Shown here piece after piece: positions 42,821 through 52,082 of a stretch of 64,000 nt of DNA. A model generated the notes under the pieces. It saw only the letters and a program-made list of their open reading frames with translations. It ran no database searches and was not told the origin of the DNA. A program made the position numbers and the translations under genes. Source of the DNA: Paenibacillus cookii (GTDB taxonomy: Bacteria > Bacillota > Bacilli > Paenibacillales > Paenibacillaceae). How positions within the stretch are numbered: position 1 is the stretch's first letter; every line of letters begins with the position of its first letter. Location of the stretch: contig NZ_BORW01000013.1 in the NCBI RefSeq assembly GCF_018333375.1, positions 1 to 64,000 on the forward strand, written 5' to 3'.

Positions 42821-42931
42821 CCGTTGCTCCCGGATGCCGTGCCATGCGGAAGGCGCGACGCTCTCGTCAGCCGGCGCGTTTTTGGTGTACAATGCAGGCA
42901 GACATGGGGAGCTTCAAGGGGGAGAAGTGAG

Positions 42932-44686
42932 TTGTTGATACATTTGGGAAAAAGGAACACGCTGCGCAACCAAATCTTTCTTGGATTCATGCTGGTCATG
43001 TGTATCATTTTGGCGCTTGTCGGTTTTTTTATGTTCGACCGGGTGTCGGTGCTGCTCCGCAACAACGCCCAGAAGCATATTCAGCAGACGGCGGTGCAGG
43101 CTGCCGGACAGCTGGACGCGCTGCTGCAGCAGATCGACATGCTGTCGACGCAGGTGGCGACGGATGCGACGATTCAATCGCTGCTGGGCCGGGAGGTGCG
43201 GGGGGAGCGGGTCAGCTTCGCCATGCGCCAGTCGCTGCAACAAGAGGTGCGAAAATACGAAGCTTACACGACCGGAATCCGTTCGCTGGAGCTGTATACG
43301 ACCGATTACCGGAGCCTGGTGCCCCTGTACGACCTCGAGCTTACCGACCGCGTGTCCGCCGCCTGGATCCAAAGGGTGGACCAAAACGGGGGCAAGCTGG
43401 TCTGGCTCGGCCTGGATCCGCTCGATCCGGACACGGTCGTCGCGATCCGGCAGGTCAGGCTGATGGACGAATCTTTTGCCCACGGCGGTTACGTGCTCGT
43501 CCGGATCGACAAAAGCTATTTTGCGCTCTCCGACATCCATTCCGCGACCGAAACGCAGGAGACGATGGGGTTGTTCGATGAAGCGGGCAGAAAAATATTT
43601 TCCAGCTTCGGTCCGGCGATCCTTTCCCGGCAGGTGCTTCACCGCGACGGGGAGACGATCGGGCTGGGCGGCGAAGCGTACATCGCCGTCGAACGCCAGT
43701 CCAAAAAAACCGGCTGGGATCTTGTCATTTTGACGCCGGTGAATTATACGACCGAGGGCATTTCGGTGCTGCGGACGGTCATTATCGTGTCCGGCCTCGC
43801 CGGGGCGCTGCTTTTCCTGGTCTTGAGCTTCATGCTGTCCACGATGATCACCCGGCCGATCTTGAACCTGATCAAAGCGATGCGCGGCTCCAGGTTCGGC
43901 AATTTGAAGCGCAATACGATCGAGTCCTCCACGATGGAACTCCAGGAGCTGAACAACACGTACAACCAGATGGTGGATTCGCTCAACGAGCTGATCGAGG
44001 TCGTATACCAGAAGGAGATCATCCAGAGCCGGACGGAATTGAAAGCGCTGCAGGCGCAAATCAACCCCCATTTTCTGTTCAACACGTTGGAAGCGTTCTA
44101 TTGGGCGTTGGAGGATCAGGGGGAGGAAGAGCTGGCGCAAATCGTCGTGGCCATGTCCGGCCTGTTCCGGTACGTCATTAACCGGTCCGACGACGAAGAG
44201 TGGGTAACGATCGGGGACGAACTGGATCATGCGGCCAGGTATTTGACGATCATGAAAATGCGCATGCTGGACCGTCTTGCCTGGCGGATCGACGCCGATG
44301 AAGCTTGCCGCATGGTTCCGCTGCCGAAGCTGCTCATCCAGCCGCTCGTCGAAAACGCCATTTTGCACGGCGTCGAGCAGCGTACCGGTCCGGGCATGGT
44401 CGTGCTGGAGGTACGGCCTTCCGAACGCGAGGGATATACGCGCATTACGGTGACGGACGACGGCCCGGGAATGTCCGCCGACAAAATATCCTCGATCCAC
44501 GAAGCGATGCGGGAAGGTTACATGAGCTCCTCCAAAGGGAAGGGCGTCGGCATCGTCAACGTGGAGCGGCGGCTTCGGCTGTATTACATGGACAAAGCGG
44601 AAGGGCTTTCGATTCGCAGCGAGGAAGGGAAAGGCACGACGGTTTCTTTGGAAATACCTGATGACGGAAAGGGGAGATCCCAATGA
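42932..44686 (+). CDS. YesM-type membrane sensor histidine kinase (second)
   Basis: The roughly 584-residue product has a first membrane segment at about 16-38, an extracellular region of about 235 residues, a second segment at about 280-303, HAMP, a His_kinase domain with H380 in QAQINPHFLFNTLEAF, and a HATPase domain (KLLIQPLVENAILHGVE, DDGPGM, GVGIVNVERRL). AAGGGGGAG sits seven bases before a TTG at 42932, which is the best start; the open frame extends further upstream but without a site. It overlaps the following regulator gene by four bases (ATGA). Confidence 0.92.
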   Translation: MLIHLGKRNTLRNQIFLGFMLVMCIILALVGFFMFDRVSVLLRNNAQKHIQQTAVQAAGQLDALLQQIDMLSTQVATDATIQSLLGREVRGERVSFAMRQSLQQEVRKYEAYTTGIRSLELYTTDYRSLVPLYDLELTDRVSAAWIQRVDQNGGKLVWLGLDPLDPDTVVAIRQVRLMDESFAHGGYVLVRIDKSYFALSDIHSATETQETMGLFDEAGRKIFSSFGPAILSRQVLHRDGETIGLGGEAYIAVERQSKKTGWDLVILTPVNYTTEGISVLRTVIIVSGLAGALLFLVLSFMLSTMITRPILNLIKAMRGSRFGNLKRNTIESSTMELQELNNTYNQMVDSLNELIEVVYQKEIIQSRTELKALQAQINPHFLFNTLEAFYWALEDQGEEELAQIVVAMSGLFRYVINRSDDEEWVTIGDELDHAARYLTIMKMRMLDRLAWRIDADEACRMVPLPKLLIQPLVENAILHGVEQRTGPGMVVLEVRPSEREGYTRITVTDDGPGMSADKISSIHEAMREGYMSSSKGKGVGIVNVERRLRLYYMDKAEGLSIRSEEGKGTTVSLEIPDDGKGRSQ

Positions 44687-45471
44687 AAAATATTCTTGTC
44701 GTGGACGACGAACCGCGGACGAGGGAAGGCATCCGCAAAACGTTGGAGATGTGGTCCTCGGGACGTTACCGGATCGAAATCGCCTCAAGCGGCGGGGAAG
44801 CGCTGACATGGCTGGAGAACCATGACGCGAGCCTGCTCGTGACCGATATCCGCATGCCGGAAATCAACGGGCTTGAACTCGTGGAGCGGATCGCCGGCAT
44901 GCCTCATCCTCCGGTAGTCATTATCATTTCGGGCCATTCCGATTTCGAATACGCGCGCACCGCGCTGAAATTCGGGGTCGTCGATTATTTGCTGAAGCCG
45001 CTGGACAAAACCAAGCTCGTCCAGGCGGTGGAAACGGCGCTGCAGCGGGAGCAGTGGAACGGCCGGATCGAACGGATGCGGAAGCTGGTGGACCCCAAGC
45101 TGCTCGAAACGGTTCAGGATGAAAAGGTCTACAGCCCCCAGGTCCAAAAGGCGCTCCAGTACATCGACGAGCATCTGGGGGAATCGGTCTCGCTGCGCGA
45201 AACCGCCGAACATCTGCATATGAATGCGAGCTATTTCAGCGTTCATTTCAAGGAGCAGACGGGGCTTACGTTCAGCGATTACGTCACCAGGCGGAGAGTA
45301 CAGCGGGCGAAGGAACTGCTGACCGGCACAAGGCTGTCCATCGCCGAAATCGCGGAGCAGGCCGGTTACCAGACGCCCAAATATTTCGTGAAGGTGTTCC
45401 GTTCCCTGGAAGGGGTAAGTCCGGGGCAGTACAGGCAGCAGTGGCTGGACGAGGATGCGAAGATCCAATAA
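44683..45471 (+). CDS. Compact AraC-type response regulator, YesN family
   Basis: The 262-residue product has a receiver (1-120, D55 in LVTDIRMPEINGLELVERI, LLKPLDK) joined almost directly to an AraC double helix-turn-helix (about 150-255: VSLRETAEHLHMNASYFSVHFKEQTGLTFSDYV, IAEIAEQAGYQTPKYFVKVFRSLEGVSPGQYR). It lacks the large central region of the two YesN regulators upstream, so it is about half their length. Coupled to the kinase by the ATGA overlap. The binding-protein gene downstream is the probable target. Confidence 0.94.
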   Translation: MKNILVVDDEPRTREGIRKTLEMWSSGRYRIEIASSGGEALTWLENHDASLLVTDIRMPEINGLELVERIAGMPHPPVVIIISGHSDFEYARTALKFGVVDYLLKPLDKTKLVQAVETALQREQWNGRIERMRKLVDPKLLETVQDEKVYSPQVQKALQYIDEHLGESVSLRETAEHLHMNASYFSVHFKEQTGLTFSDYVTRRRVQRAKELLTGTRLSIAEIAEQAGYQTPKYFVKVFRSLEGVSPGQYRQQWLDEDAKIQ

Positions 45472-45532
45472 AAGTGGTATGAGTCCCAATCTCTCTGACC
45501 TTACGGCCCGGGCGGCGCGCTGATACACTTTA

Positions 45533-45546
45533 GGTAAGCGGTTGCA
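45533..45546 (+). promoter_or_regulatory. Weak CcpA cre-like site
   Basis: GGTAAGCGGTTGCA differs from the cre consensus at two positions and stands 38 bases before the start of the second binding-protein gene. Confidence 0.3.
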
Positions 45547-45583
45547 ACCCGTCTACAGATAACGAAAAAAGGGGCTGTGAAAG

Positions 45584-46909
45584 ATGTTCGGTAAAAAATG
45601 GGGCGTTTTGCTATTGACGCTGTGCGTCGCGTTGTTTGCGGCCGGCTGCGGCCAAAAGGACGAAGGTTCGAATGCATCCTCCTCCGCAGGCGGCGACAAG
45701 GCCGGCGAAAAAGTAACGATCAAGTTTATGCATTTATGGCCTGAAGGCGTATCCGCCGGGCAGAACAAAATCGTCAACCAGATCATAAACGACTATCAAA
45801 AAGAGCACCCGAACGTCACGATCAAGCAGGAAGTGCTCGACAACGAGCAGTACAAAAACAAACTGAAAGTGTTGTCCGCTTCCAACGAACTGCCGGACGT
45901 CGGCGTAACCTGGGCGGCCGGATTCCTGAAGCCTTACGTCGAAGGCAACCTGTTTGCGCCGGTCGATGACCTGCTGAGCGGCGAGCTGAAGGACAAGTTC
46001 GTGGCCGGCACGACCGAAGCTTACGCGATCGACGGCAAAACGTATGCGCTTCCGCTTGAATTCAACATTGCGCCGATCTATTACAACAAAGCGATTTTCA
46101 AGAAATACAATCTCGAAGTTCCGCAAACCTACGAGCAATTTAAGGCGGTATCGAAAACGCTTTCCGACAACGGCGTCGCGCCGATCGCGCTCGGCAACAA
46201 GGACCGCTGGACCGGATCGCTTTGGTACATGTACCTCGCCGACCGCATTGCCGGGCAAAAAGCGCTTGCGGACGCGATCGCCGGCTCCGGTTCGTTCAAG
46301 GACCCGGGTCTCGTGCAGGCGGCCAAGGAAGTGCAGTCGCTGGTAGACAGCAATGCGTTTATCAAGGGCTTTAACGGATTGTCCAACGAGGAAGGCAAAT
46401 CCGAGTTTTTGAACGGCAAAGCGGCCATGTACCTGATGGGCACGTGGGAACTGCCGAACTATACGACCAATGAAGAGATTCCGAAGGAATTCCGCGACAA
46501 CGTCGGCTTTTTCAAATTCCCGACGGTGGAAGGCGGCAAAGGCAATATCGACAGCTGGGTGGGCGGCCCGGGCGTAGGCCTGTTCGTATCCCAAAATTCC
46601 GAAGTGAAAGAAGAAGCCAAAGCTTTTGTGGAGTATTTCGTGACCAAATGGGGCGAGCAATCGGTCACCGGGGCGGGCGTCATTCCGGCGACCAAAGTGG
46701 ATACGTCTTCCCTTGATTTGCCTCAATTGTACATCGATCTGTTCAACGAAATGAATAAAGCGAGCAGCATTACCCTGTTTGCGGACGTACAAATGCCGGC
46801 CAACGCGGCCGAGACGCATCTGAACAACATTCAGGCGCTGTTCGGCAAAGCCGTCTCCCCTGAGCAATTTTCGGAAGAACATGACAAGGCGATTGCGAAG
46901 GGCAACTAA
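45584..46909 (+). CDS. Sugar-binding lipoprotein, CUT1 family (family 1 binding protein)
   Basis: The 441-residue product has a lipoprotein signal with lipobox FAAGCGQ (Cys near residue 22), then the common sugar-binding pattern (VTIKFMHLWPEG, NDYQKEHPNVTIK, GKTYALPLEFNIAPIYYNKAIFKKYNLEVPQTYEQFKA in sequence). The 440-residue length is typical of mono- or disaccharide-type binding proteins, unlike the longer LplA-type protein upstream, so the two importers probably take different chain lengths. AAAGGGGCTG precedes the ATG. Confidence 0.94.
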   Translation: MFGKKWGVLLLTLCVALFAAGCGQKDEGSNASSSAGGDKAGEKVTIKFMHLWPEGVSAGQNKIVNQIINDYQKEHPNVTIKQEVLDNEQYKNKLKVLSASNELPDVGVTWAAGFLKPYVEGNLFAPVDDLLSGELKDKFVAGTTEAYAIDGKTYALPLEFNIAPIYYNKAIFKKYNLEVPQTYEQFKAVSKTLSDNGVAPIALGNKDRWTGSLWYMYLADRIAGQKALADAIAGSGSFKDPGLVQAAKEVQSLVDSNAFIKGFNGLSNEEGKSEFLNGKAAMYLMGTWELPNYTTNEEIPKEFRDNVGFFKFPTVEGGKGNIDSWVGGPGVGLFVSQNSEVKEEAKAFVEYFVTKWGEQSVTGAGVIPATKVDTSSLDLPQLYIDLFNEMNKASSITLFADVQMPANAAETHLNNIQALFGKAVSPEQFSEEHDKAIAKGN

Positions 46910-46941
46910 CGAGAAGAAGGGTACGGGAGAAGCAAACACGC

Positions 46942-46974
46942 ACTGAATCCGGCCGTCAGGCCGGATCAGTTTTT
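46942..46974 (+). terminator. Intercistronic hairpin between binding protein and permease genes
   Basis: ACTG-A-ATCCGGCC pairs with GGCCGGATCAGT around a GTCA loop, followed by five T's. It sits inside the transport operon and probably lets the binding protein be made in excess over the permeases. Confidence 0.75.
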
Positions 46975-47008
46975 CCCGGCATCCTCATCCAGAAAGGAGA
47001 CGGAAGCG

Positions 47009-47890
47009 ATGGACAAGGTCATGTCCAACAAAAAAATGATTGCGCTGTACGTGCTGCCCGCGCTGCTGCTTATATTGGCCATAGTTTATATTCCGATCGT
47101 TTTGACCGCTTATTACGGGCTGAACGAGTGGAACGGCATCGGCCGCATGAAGTTCGTCGGGCTGGACAATTACGCGGAGCTGCTTGGGGACCGCACCTTC
47201 TGGAACAGCGCCTGGCATTCCCTGCTGCTTGCCGTTTTTTCGTGCGCGAGCCTGCTTGTTTACCTGGCGATCGCGATGGTGCTGGCCGCCCGGATCAAAG
47301 GCGCCAACCTGTTCCGGAAAATATATTTGATCCCGATGCTGCTGTCTTCGGTGGCCATTGCGCAGCTGTGGCTGCGGATTTACCATCCGTCGAACGGCAT
47401 CGTCAACAGCGTGCTGGAGTCGCTTGGTTTTGCCAATCCCCCTGCATGGCTGTCGGAGCCGAAGCTGGTGCTGTTTGCCCTGTTCGTTCCGATTTTGTGG
47501 CAGTATGCGGGTTTCTATATTTTGATCTATTACGCCGCCCTCAAAAACATCCCTTCCTCGCTGGAGGAGGCGGCAAAAATTGACGGGGCGAACTCCTGGC
47601 AGATCGCCTGGAAAATCAAGCTGCCCCTGGCCATGGAAGTGATCAAGGTGACGATCGTGCTGGCTGCGGTCGGTTCCTTGAAGTATTTCGATTTGATCTA
47701 CGTCATGACCGACGGCGGACCCAACGGCTCGAGCGAAGTGATGGCGTCCTACATGTATCATACGGCGTTCCGTGCTTATGATTTCGGCTACGGCAGCGCG
47801 ATCGGCTTTTTCCTGCTGGTCATCTGTCTCGTCGTGACCTGGATCATCCGCAAGCTGACCGCCACGAAAGATACGATTCAATATTCCTAA
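47009..47890 (+). CDS. ABC sugar permease, MalF/UgpA-type
   Basis: The 293-residue product has six membrane helices and the EAA loop EEAAKIDGANSWQIAWKIKLP (near residue 188). It is the first channel subunit of the second CUT1 importer. AAAGGAGACGGAAGCG precedes the ATG. The gene is 13 bases ahead of the second permease. Confidence 0.94.
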   Translation: MDKVMSNKKMIALYVLPALLLILAIVYIPIVLTAYYGLNEWNGIGRMKFVGLDNYAELLGDRTFWNSAWHSLLLAVFSCASLLVYLAIAMVLAARIKGANLFRKIYLIPMLLSSVAIAQLWLRIYHPSNGIVNSVLESLGFANPPAWLSEPKLVLFALFVPILWQYAGFYILIYYAALKNIPSSLEEAAKIDGANSWQIAWKIKLPLAMEVIKVTIVLAAVGSLKYFDLIYVMTDGGPNGSSEVMASYMYHTAFRAYDFGYGSAIGFFLLVICLVVTWIIRKLTATKDTIQYS

Positions 47891-47903
47891 GGAGGGCCGC
47901 TTT

Positions 47904-48785
47904 ATGACGTCCGAAGCTTTGTTGCCGCCTGCCCGGCAGATGTCGCCGAAGTCCAAGACGGGCAAAAAAATCGGTTACGGCGTCTTGTACATCGTATTGA
48001 CGGCCGTTGCCGCCCTGCAGCTGCTGCCGCTCGTCTGGCTGTTCTTTTTCTCTTTGAAAAACAATCAGGAAGTGTTCAACCTCCCGCCGCTTTCGCTCCC
48101 GACCCATTTCCGCTGGGAAAACTACGAAAAGGTATGGAGCGCGGGCAATATCAGCGTTTATTTTCTGAACAGCGTATGGATCACGATCGCCGCGTCGGCC
48201 CTGACGATTATGCTGGGAAGCCTCGCGACGTTCGCCATGACGCGGATGAAATGGAAGGGAAGCTCGCTTGTGCTCGGCCTGTTTATGGTGGCGATGATGA
48301 TTCCCGTCCATTCCACGCTGATTCCGTTGTTCAGCATGTTCAACAAAGCCGGGCTGAACGACAATCCGCTGTCGCTGATTTTGTCCTACGTGGCGTTTAA
48401 CATGCCGATCACGATCATGATCATGCTCGGTTTTTATTACGCGCTGCCGCGGGAAGTGGAGGAGGCGGGAGTGATGGACGGCTGCTCCGTCAACCGCTTG
48501 TTTTTCCGGATCGTGCTGCCGATGACCAGCTCGGTCATTGCCACGACGGGCATCATCAACATGATTTATAACTGGAACGAATTCATTTTCGTCAACACGT
48601 TCATCAGCTCGGACTCGTACAAGACGCTGACGGTCGGGGTGCAGAACTTTATCGGCCAGTACACGACCGATTGGGGTTCGATCGGGGCGACGCTGATGAT
48701 CAGCATTTTGCCGATCCTCGTCATGTTCCTGTTCCTGAGCGACCGGATCGTGGAAGGAATCGCCGCCGGCTCGGTAAAAGGCTAA
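47904..48785 (+). CDS. ABC sugar permease, MalG/UgpE-type
   Basis: The 293-residue product is the second subunit, with six helices, the EAA loop EVEEAGVMDGCSVNRLFFRI, and the standard C-terminal FLFLSDRIVEGIAAGSVKG. AAGGAGG precedes the ATG. It closes the operon, at a strong double terminator. As with the first importer, no ATPase is encoded nearby. Confidence 0.94.
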   Translation: MTSEALLPPARQMSPKSKTGKKIGYGVLYIVLTAVAALQLLPLVWLFFFSLKNNQEVFNLPPLSLPTHFRWENYEKVWSAGNISVYFLNSVWITIAASALTIMLGSLATFAMTRMKWKGSSLVLGLFMVAMMIPVHSTLIPLFSMFNKAGLNDNPLSLILSYVAFNMPITIMIMLGFYYALPREVEEAGVMDGCSVNRLFFRIVLPMTSSVIATTGIINMIYNWNEFIFVNTFISSDSYKTLTVGVQNFIGQYTTDWGSIGATLMISILPILVMFLFLSDRIVEGIAAGSVKG

Positions 48786-48795
48786 AAAAACGCAG

Positions 48796-48839
48796 AGCTT
48801 GCCCGAAGACCGGGATCCCGGTCTTCGGGCAAGCTTTTA
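48796..48839 (+). terminator. Strong terminator after the permease operon
   Basis: A 40-base perfect palindrome (48796-48835, centre GGATCC) is followed by TTTAT; it starts 10 bases after the permease stop. Confidence 0.9.
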
Positions 48840-48863
48840 TGCTGCCAAAGGCCAAGCAGCGAT

Positions 48864-48903
48864 AAAACAATCCCTTCCAATACGACTTGGAAGGGATTGT
48901 TTT
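48864..48903. terminator. Bidirectional terminator
   Basis: A 17-base perfect stem (48864-48880 with 48887-48903) with a six-base loop, A-rich on the left and T-rich on the right. Confidence 0.85.
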
Positions 48904-48950
48904 ATATTACGGAGGACCGGCGATCAAGGGGAATCGAGGTTCTGCCAAGC

Positions 48951-48978
48951 AAAAAACGATCTGCCGTAAGGCAGACCG
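48951..48978 (-). terminator. Terminator of the GH43 gene
   Basis: On the minus strand TCTGCC (48970-48975) pairs with GGCAGA (48960-48965) around TTAC, followed by GTTTTTT. Confidence 0.75.
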
Positions 48979-49004
48979 TCTTCGATAAACTCGTTTGGCG
49001 CTTC

Positions 49005-50612
49005 TTACCGCGCGATATAGCTGAAATAATCAAAGTCCGCGTGTTGGCGGCGTCCGGACGTATCCTGGCACTGCATGCCGACGAACGCTCCCGTGAAAAA
49101 TCCGCCGCCTTGGATGTAGTCGTCCGACAGCTTGGAGGAATCGAGCGTCACCGGAAGCGTCGTCCAATCCTTGCCGTCGAACGAATAGGAGTAACGATAA
49201 ACGTCATAATCGACGTCGACGCGCAAGTACACGTATTCCGCCTCGTCCGGAATCGCAATTTCCCGGCCTTTCAGAGGCTGGTCGAAGACGAAGTTGTCGC
49301 AGGTGACGAGCTCCAAAATGCGGCCTTTCTCCTCGTTCCACGTGATCTGGCAGGACGTCCAGTTTTGCGTATTGTAGTAATTGACGAGCCCCGCGGATTG
49401 CTGGAAGGTGTCCGGCCTGAAGGCCACCTTGGTCTCCGCCGTAAACCGGAAGTGCTGCCAGCGCCGCGCCACGTAGGCCTGGGTGAACTTGGACGTCAGC
49501 GATTCCCGGCCGTACAGGCGAAGATGTCCGGGCCGGTCGGTCAGCGATAACGTCTCCGGTCCTAACGGAATGCGCAGATTTTGAAAATGCAGGTTCAGCA
49601 CGCTGCCGTCGAAGTCGTCTTTTTCGGGAACATCCGGCTCCCAAGGCATTTCCGGCATGTCCGGTCCTTCGATCTCCAGGGCGGGGGAGTTGCCGCCAAC
49701 GACGTAAGGCCAGTCGTTCCGCCATTCCAAACGCTGGATCGCCGTCTCCCTGCCAAGCGGGCAATACCCGCGCGGATCCAGGAGCGGTTGGCCTTCCCGC
49801 GGCAGCGGCCTGCCCGTCAGATGGACGAGGAACCATTCATCGGTATGAGTCTGCACGATCGAGGCATGTCCGGCTTTTTGCAGCGGATTCCGCGGCGTGG
49901 ACCATGAAGAGATGAGCGGATTGTCCGGATGCACTTCGTACGGCCCGCGGAGATGTTTGGATCGGGCGATCGTCGCCTGATGGTCGTAACGGGTGCCGCC
50001 TTCGGCCGTCAGCAGGTAGTAGTACCCGTTGATTTTATAAAGATGGGGCGCTTCCGTCAGTTTGATGTCGGTGCCTTTGAAAATGACTTCCCGTTTGCCG
50101 ACGAGCGTTTGCCGCCCGGCGTCGTATTCCTGCAGCACGATGCCGTAGAAAGGATGATGGCCGACGCGCTGGTCCCACATCATGTTGACGAGGTATTTTT
50201 TTCCGTCTTCGTCATGGAACAGCGACGGGTCGAACCCCGAGCTGTTCAAATGGACCGGATCGGACCATTCCCCGTCGATCGTCTCGCACGTGACGAGGTA
50301 GTTATGGCAATCTTTCCACTGCCCCTCCGTCACCTTGACGTCGGTGTAAATGAGCCAAAAACGTTCGTCTGCATAAGACAATTGGGGGGCCCAAATGCCG
50401 CCCGAATCCGGATTGCCCGTCATGTTAAGCTGGCTGAGCCGGTTAAGCGGTCTGGAAACCAGGCGCCAATGCTTCAAGTCTTTCGAATGGTAAATCCCGA
50501 CGCCCGGGAACCATTCGAAGGTGGATACGGCAATGTAATAGTCTTCGCCTGCCCGGCAAATGCAAGGATCGGGATTAAAACCGGTAAGGATCGGATTTTG
50601 GATGATGGCCAT
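49005..50612 (-). CDS. xynB: Beta-xylosidase, glycoside hydrolase family 43
   Basis: The 535-residue product is a five-bladed beta-propeller (1-320) with a C-terminal beta-sandwich, the layout of XynB-type GH43 beta-xylosidases. The catalytic base is D15 in FNPDPCICR, the pKa modulator D128 in GFDPSLF, and the acid E187 in LTEAPHLYK. There is no signal peptide. It releases xylose from short xylo-oligosaccharides and complements the cytoplasmic GH10. It is divergent from an AraC regulator; arabinofuranosidase side activity is common in this family. Confidence 0.93.
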   Translation of the reverse strand: MAIIQNPILTGFNPDPCICRAGEDYYIAVSTFEWFPGVGIYHSKDLKHWRLVSRPLNRLSQLNMTGNPDSGGIWAPQLSYADERFWLIYTDVKVTEGQWKDCHNYLVTCETIDGEWSDPVHLNSSGFDPSLFHDEDGKKYLVNMMWDQRVGHHPFYGIVLQEYDAGRQTLVGKREVIFKGTDIKLTEAPHLYKINGYYYLLTAEGGTRYDHQATIARSKHLRGPYEVHPDNPLISSWSTPRNPLQKAGHASIVQTHTDEWFLVHLTGRPLPREGQPLLDPRGYCPLGRETAIQRLEWRNDWPYVVGGNSPALEIEGPDMPEMPWEPDVPEKDDFDGSVLNLHFQNLRIPLGPETLSLTDRPGHLRLYGRESLTSKFTQAYVARRWQHFRFTAETKVAFRPDTFQQSAGLVNYYNTQNWTSCQITWNEEKGRILELVTCDNFVFDQPLKGREIAIPDEAEYVYLRVDVDYDVYRYSYSFDGKDWTTLPVTLDSSKLSDDYIQGGGFFTGAFVGMQCQDTSGRRQHADFDYFSYIAR

Positions 50613-50801
50613 CGTAACACTCCTCTTTCGAAGTCATTACCCATTCCTGTACTTCGGGAACGGGCTTCAATTTATGCTATAATATCTACATCTTATCAAT
50701 GATATCGGGACGTTCACATATCCATTGCTGGCCGATATTTACCCATTTCGCCCAATCATTTCGAAACAACTGTCAACCTCAATCCCAAGGAGCTGATCGC
50801 G

Positions 50802-51683
50802 ATGGAATTCGCCCCCCATCTGATGCGCAAGGAATATATGCTTCCGGATATCGATTCGACCTTCCGCGTGTTTGCCGCCCACTGGCGGACGGTCACCGGC
50901 GAATGGAGTTACCCGCTCCACCGGCATCCGCTGTTCGAAGTAAACCTTGTTCTTTCGGGGACCCAGGAAATGAGCGTAAACGGAAGGCAATACACGCAGC
51001 AGCCGGGCGACCTCATGCTGCTCAACCCCGGGGACCGGCATGAAAGCCGGGTCGTCGGCGGCGGGGAAATGACGTATTATTGCCTTCACTTCGACGTGGA
51101 CGAACGGGCCTTTCGCGAGCTGTTATGCCAAAACCGCACCTGCTTTCACGAAGCGGGCAGTCCGCTCGCGGCCGCGATTCGCCCCGCCCTGGACCGGCTG
51201 CTGGCGTTAACCTCGGATGAAACGGCGGCTCGCGTGGACTCGCGGATGAGGATCCTGTCCGCTTTGTTCGAGCTGTTTGCGGGCATTAGCGGAACCCTTT
51301 CGGAGCAGGAGAGCGGCGCAGCCCACACCCGACACGCCCTGACGGCCTCGCATATCGCGGCTTTGCTCGAACGGGAGGTCGAGCGGACGCTTGACGACGG
51401 CGGGCCCGTTCATATGGCGGGCATTGCGTCGATCGCTGCCAAGGTCGGCTACAGCACGTCGGCGATAAACCGGATTTTTACGCAGGCGTACGGCCTTTCG
51501 CCGCGGCAGTACATGTCGGCCTTGATGCTGAAGAAGTCCAAGCTGCTTTTGATGGACCCGGAGTTGTCCATCGAGGCCATTTCTTCAAGGCTCGGCTATC
51601 ACAATATCGCGCATTTCAGCCGGCAGTTTAAGCGCTGGACGGGGGAATCCCCGAGCCGGTTTCGGAGCAGGTATTATAAATAG
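50802..51683 (+). CDS. AraC family regulator with cupin sensor domain
   Basis: The 293-residue product has a cupin sensor (about 30-115: YPLHRHPLFEVNLVLSGTQEMSVNGRQYTQQPGDLMLLNPGDRHESR, read in sequence) and a C-terminal double helix-turn-helix (about 190-290: MAGIASIAAKVGYSTSAINRIFTQAYGLSPRQYM, IEAISSRLGYHNIAHFSRQFKRWTGESPSRF). CAAGGAG precedes the ATG. It is divergent from the GH43 gene with a 189-base gap containing a TATAAT, and is the likely regulator of that xylosidase. Confidence 0.92.
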   Translation: MEFAPHLMRKEYMLPDIDSTFRVFAAHWRTVTGEWSYPLHRHPLFEVNLVLSGTQEMSVNGRQYTQQPGDLMLLNPGDRHESRVVGGGEMTYYCLHFDVDERAFRELLCQNRTCFHEAGSPLAAAIRPALDRLLALTSDETAARVDSRMRILSALFELFAGISGTLSEQESGAAHTRHALTASHIAALLEREVERTLDDGGPVHMAGIASIAAKVGYSTSAINRIFTQAYGLSPRQYMSALMLKKSKLLLMDPELSIEAISSRLGYHNIAHFSRQFKRWTGESPSRFRSRYYK

Positions 51684-51712
51684 GGCGCCGCCTGGCCAAG
51701 CTAAGGGCATGG

Positions 51713-51741
51713 TTGACATCAACATGCGATTTCACTATACT
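51713..51741 (+). promoter_or_regulatory. Promoter of the tyrS leader
   Basis: TTGACA (51713-51718), 17 bases, TATACT (51736-51741): a near-consensus SigA promoter. Transcription would start near 51748. Confidence 0.85.
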
Positions 51742-51747
51742 GACTGT

Positions 51748-52019
51748 AATCTTATATGCGATATGCGTTGAAAGAGCCCAGTAGCAAGCTTGGTCCCTGT
51801 TCCAGAAAGCCGGGGGTGGTGGAACCCGGCACACACCAAACGCCTGCGAATTACACTCTGGAGCATCCCGGGTAATGCCGGGCGGAGCCGCGAACGATAT
51901 TTCGCGGATAGAGCGGCATCAACGGCGCGCGGCGTGCGCGAACGGCCATTGGTGCAATGTGGGTGGTAACACGGTTATTCGATCGTCCCTATGTCTGAAT
52001 AGACAAGGGGCGATTTTTG
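51748..52019 (+). promoter_or_regulatory. Tyrosine T-box leader
   Basis: The leader has the layout of a T-box: a long Stem I region with a GAATTACACTCTGGAGC specifier segment in which TAC (51852-51854) is a tyrosine codon, the conserved T-box sequence around GGGTGGTAACACGG (51961-51974), and a terminator. Uncharged tRNA-Tyr binds the specifier and the T-box bulge, favours the antiterminator and allows tyrS expression. The T-box core departs slightly from GGGTGGNACCGCG. Tyrosine specificity agrees with the gene that follows. Confidence 0.92.
51981..52019 (+). terminator. T-box terminator
   Basis: ATCG-CCCT-GTCT pairs with AGAC-AGGGG-CGAT and is followed by TTTTTGCTTTTT, right behind the T-box core. 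Confidence 0.85.
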
Positions 52020-52082
52020 CTTTTTCAACGCCATCACGATGCGGTATAAGGGCATTTTTGACATTAAGGGAGTGTTTTTGCA

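Noticed and set aside
42914..44809. A 631-codon open frame antisense to the second YesM kinase
   Set aside because: It lies wholly opposite a gene with clear domains; long antisense frames are common at this GC content and codon bias. Its translation has no domain wording and is rich in His/Arg/Asp as expected for a shadow. The similar antisense frames at 13127-14620, 34647-36044 and 37911-39557 were rejected for the same reason.
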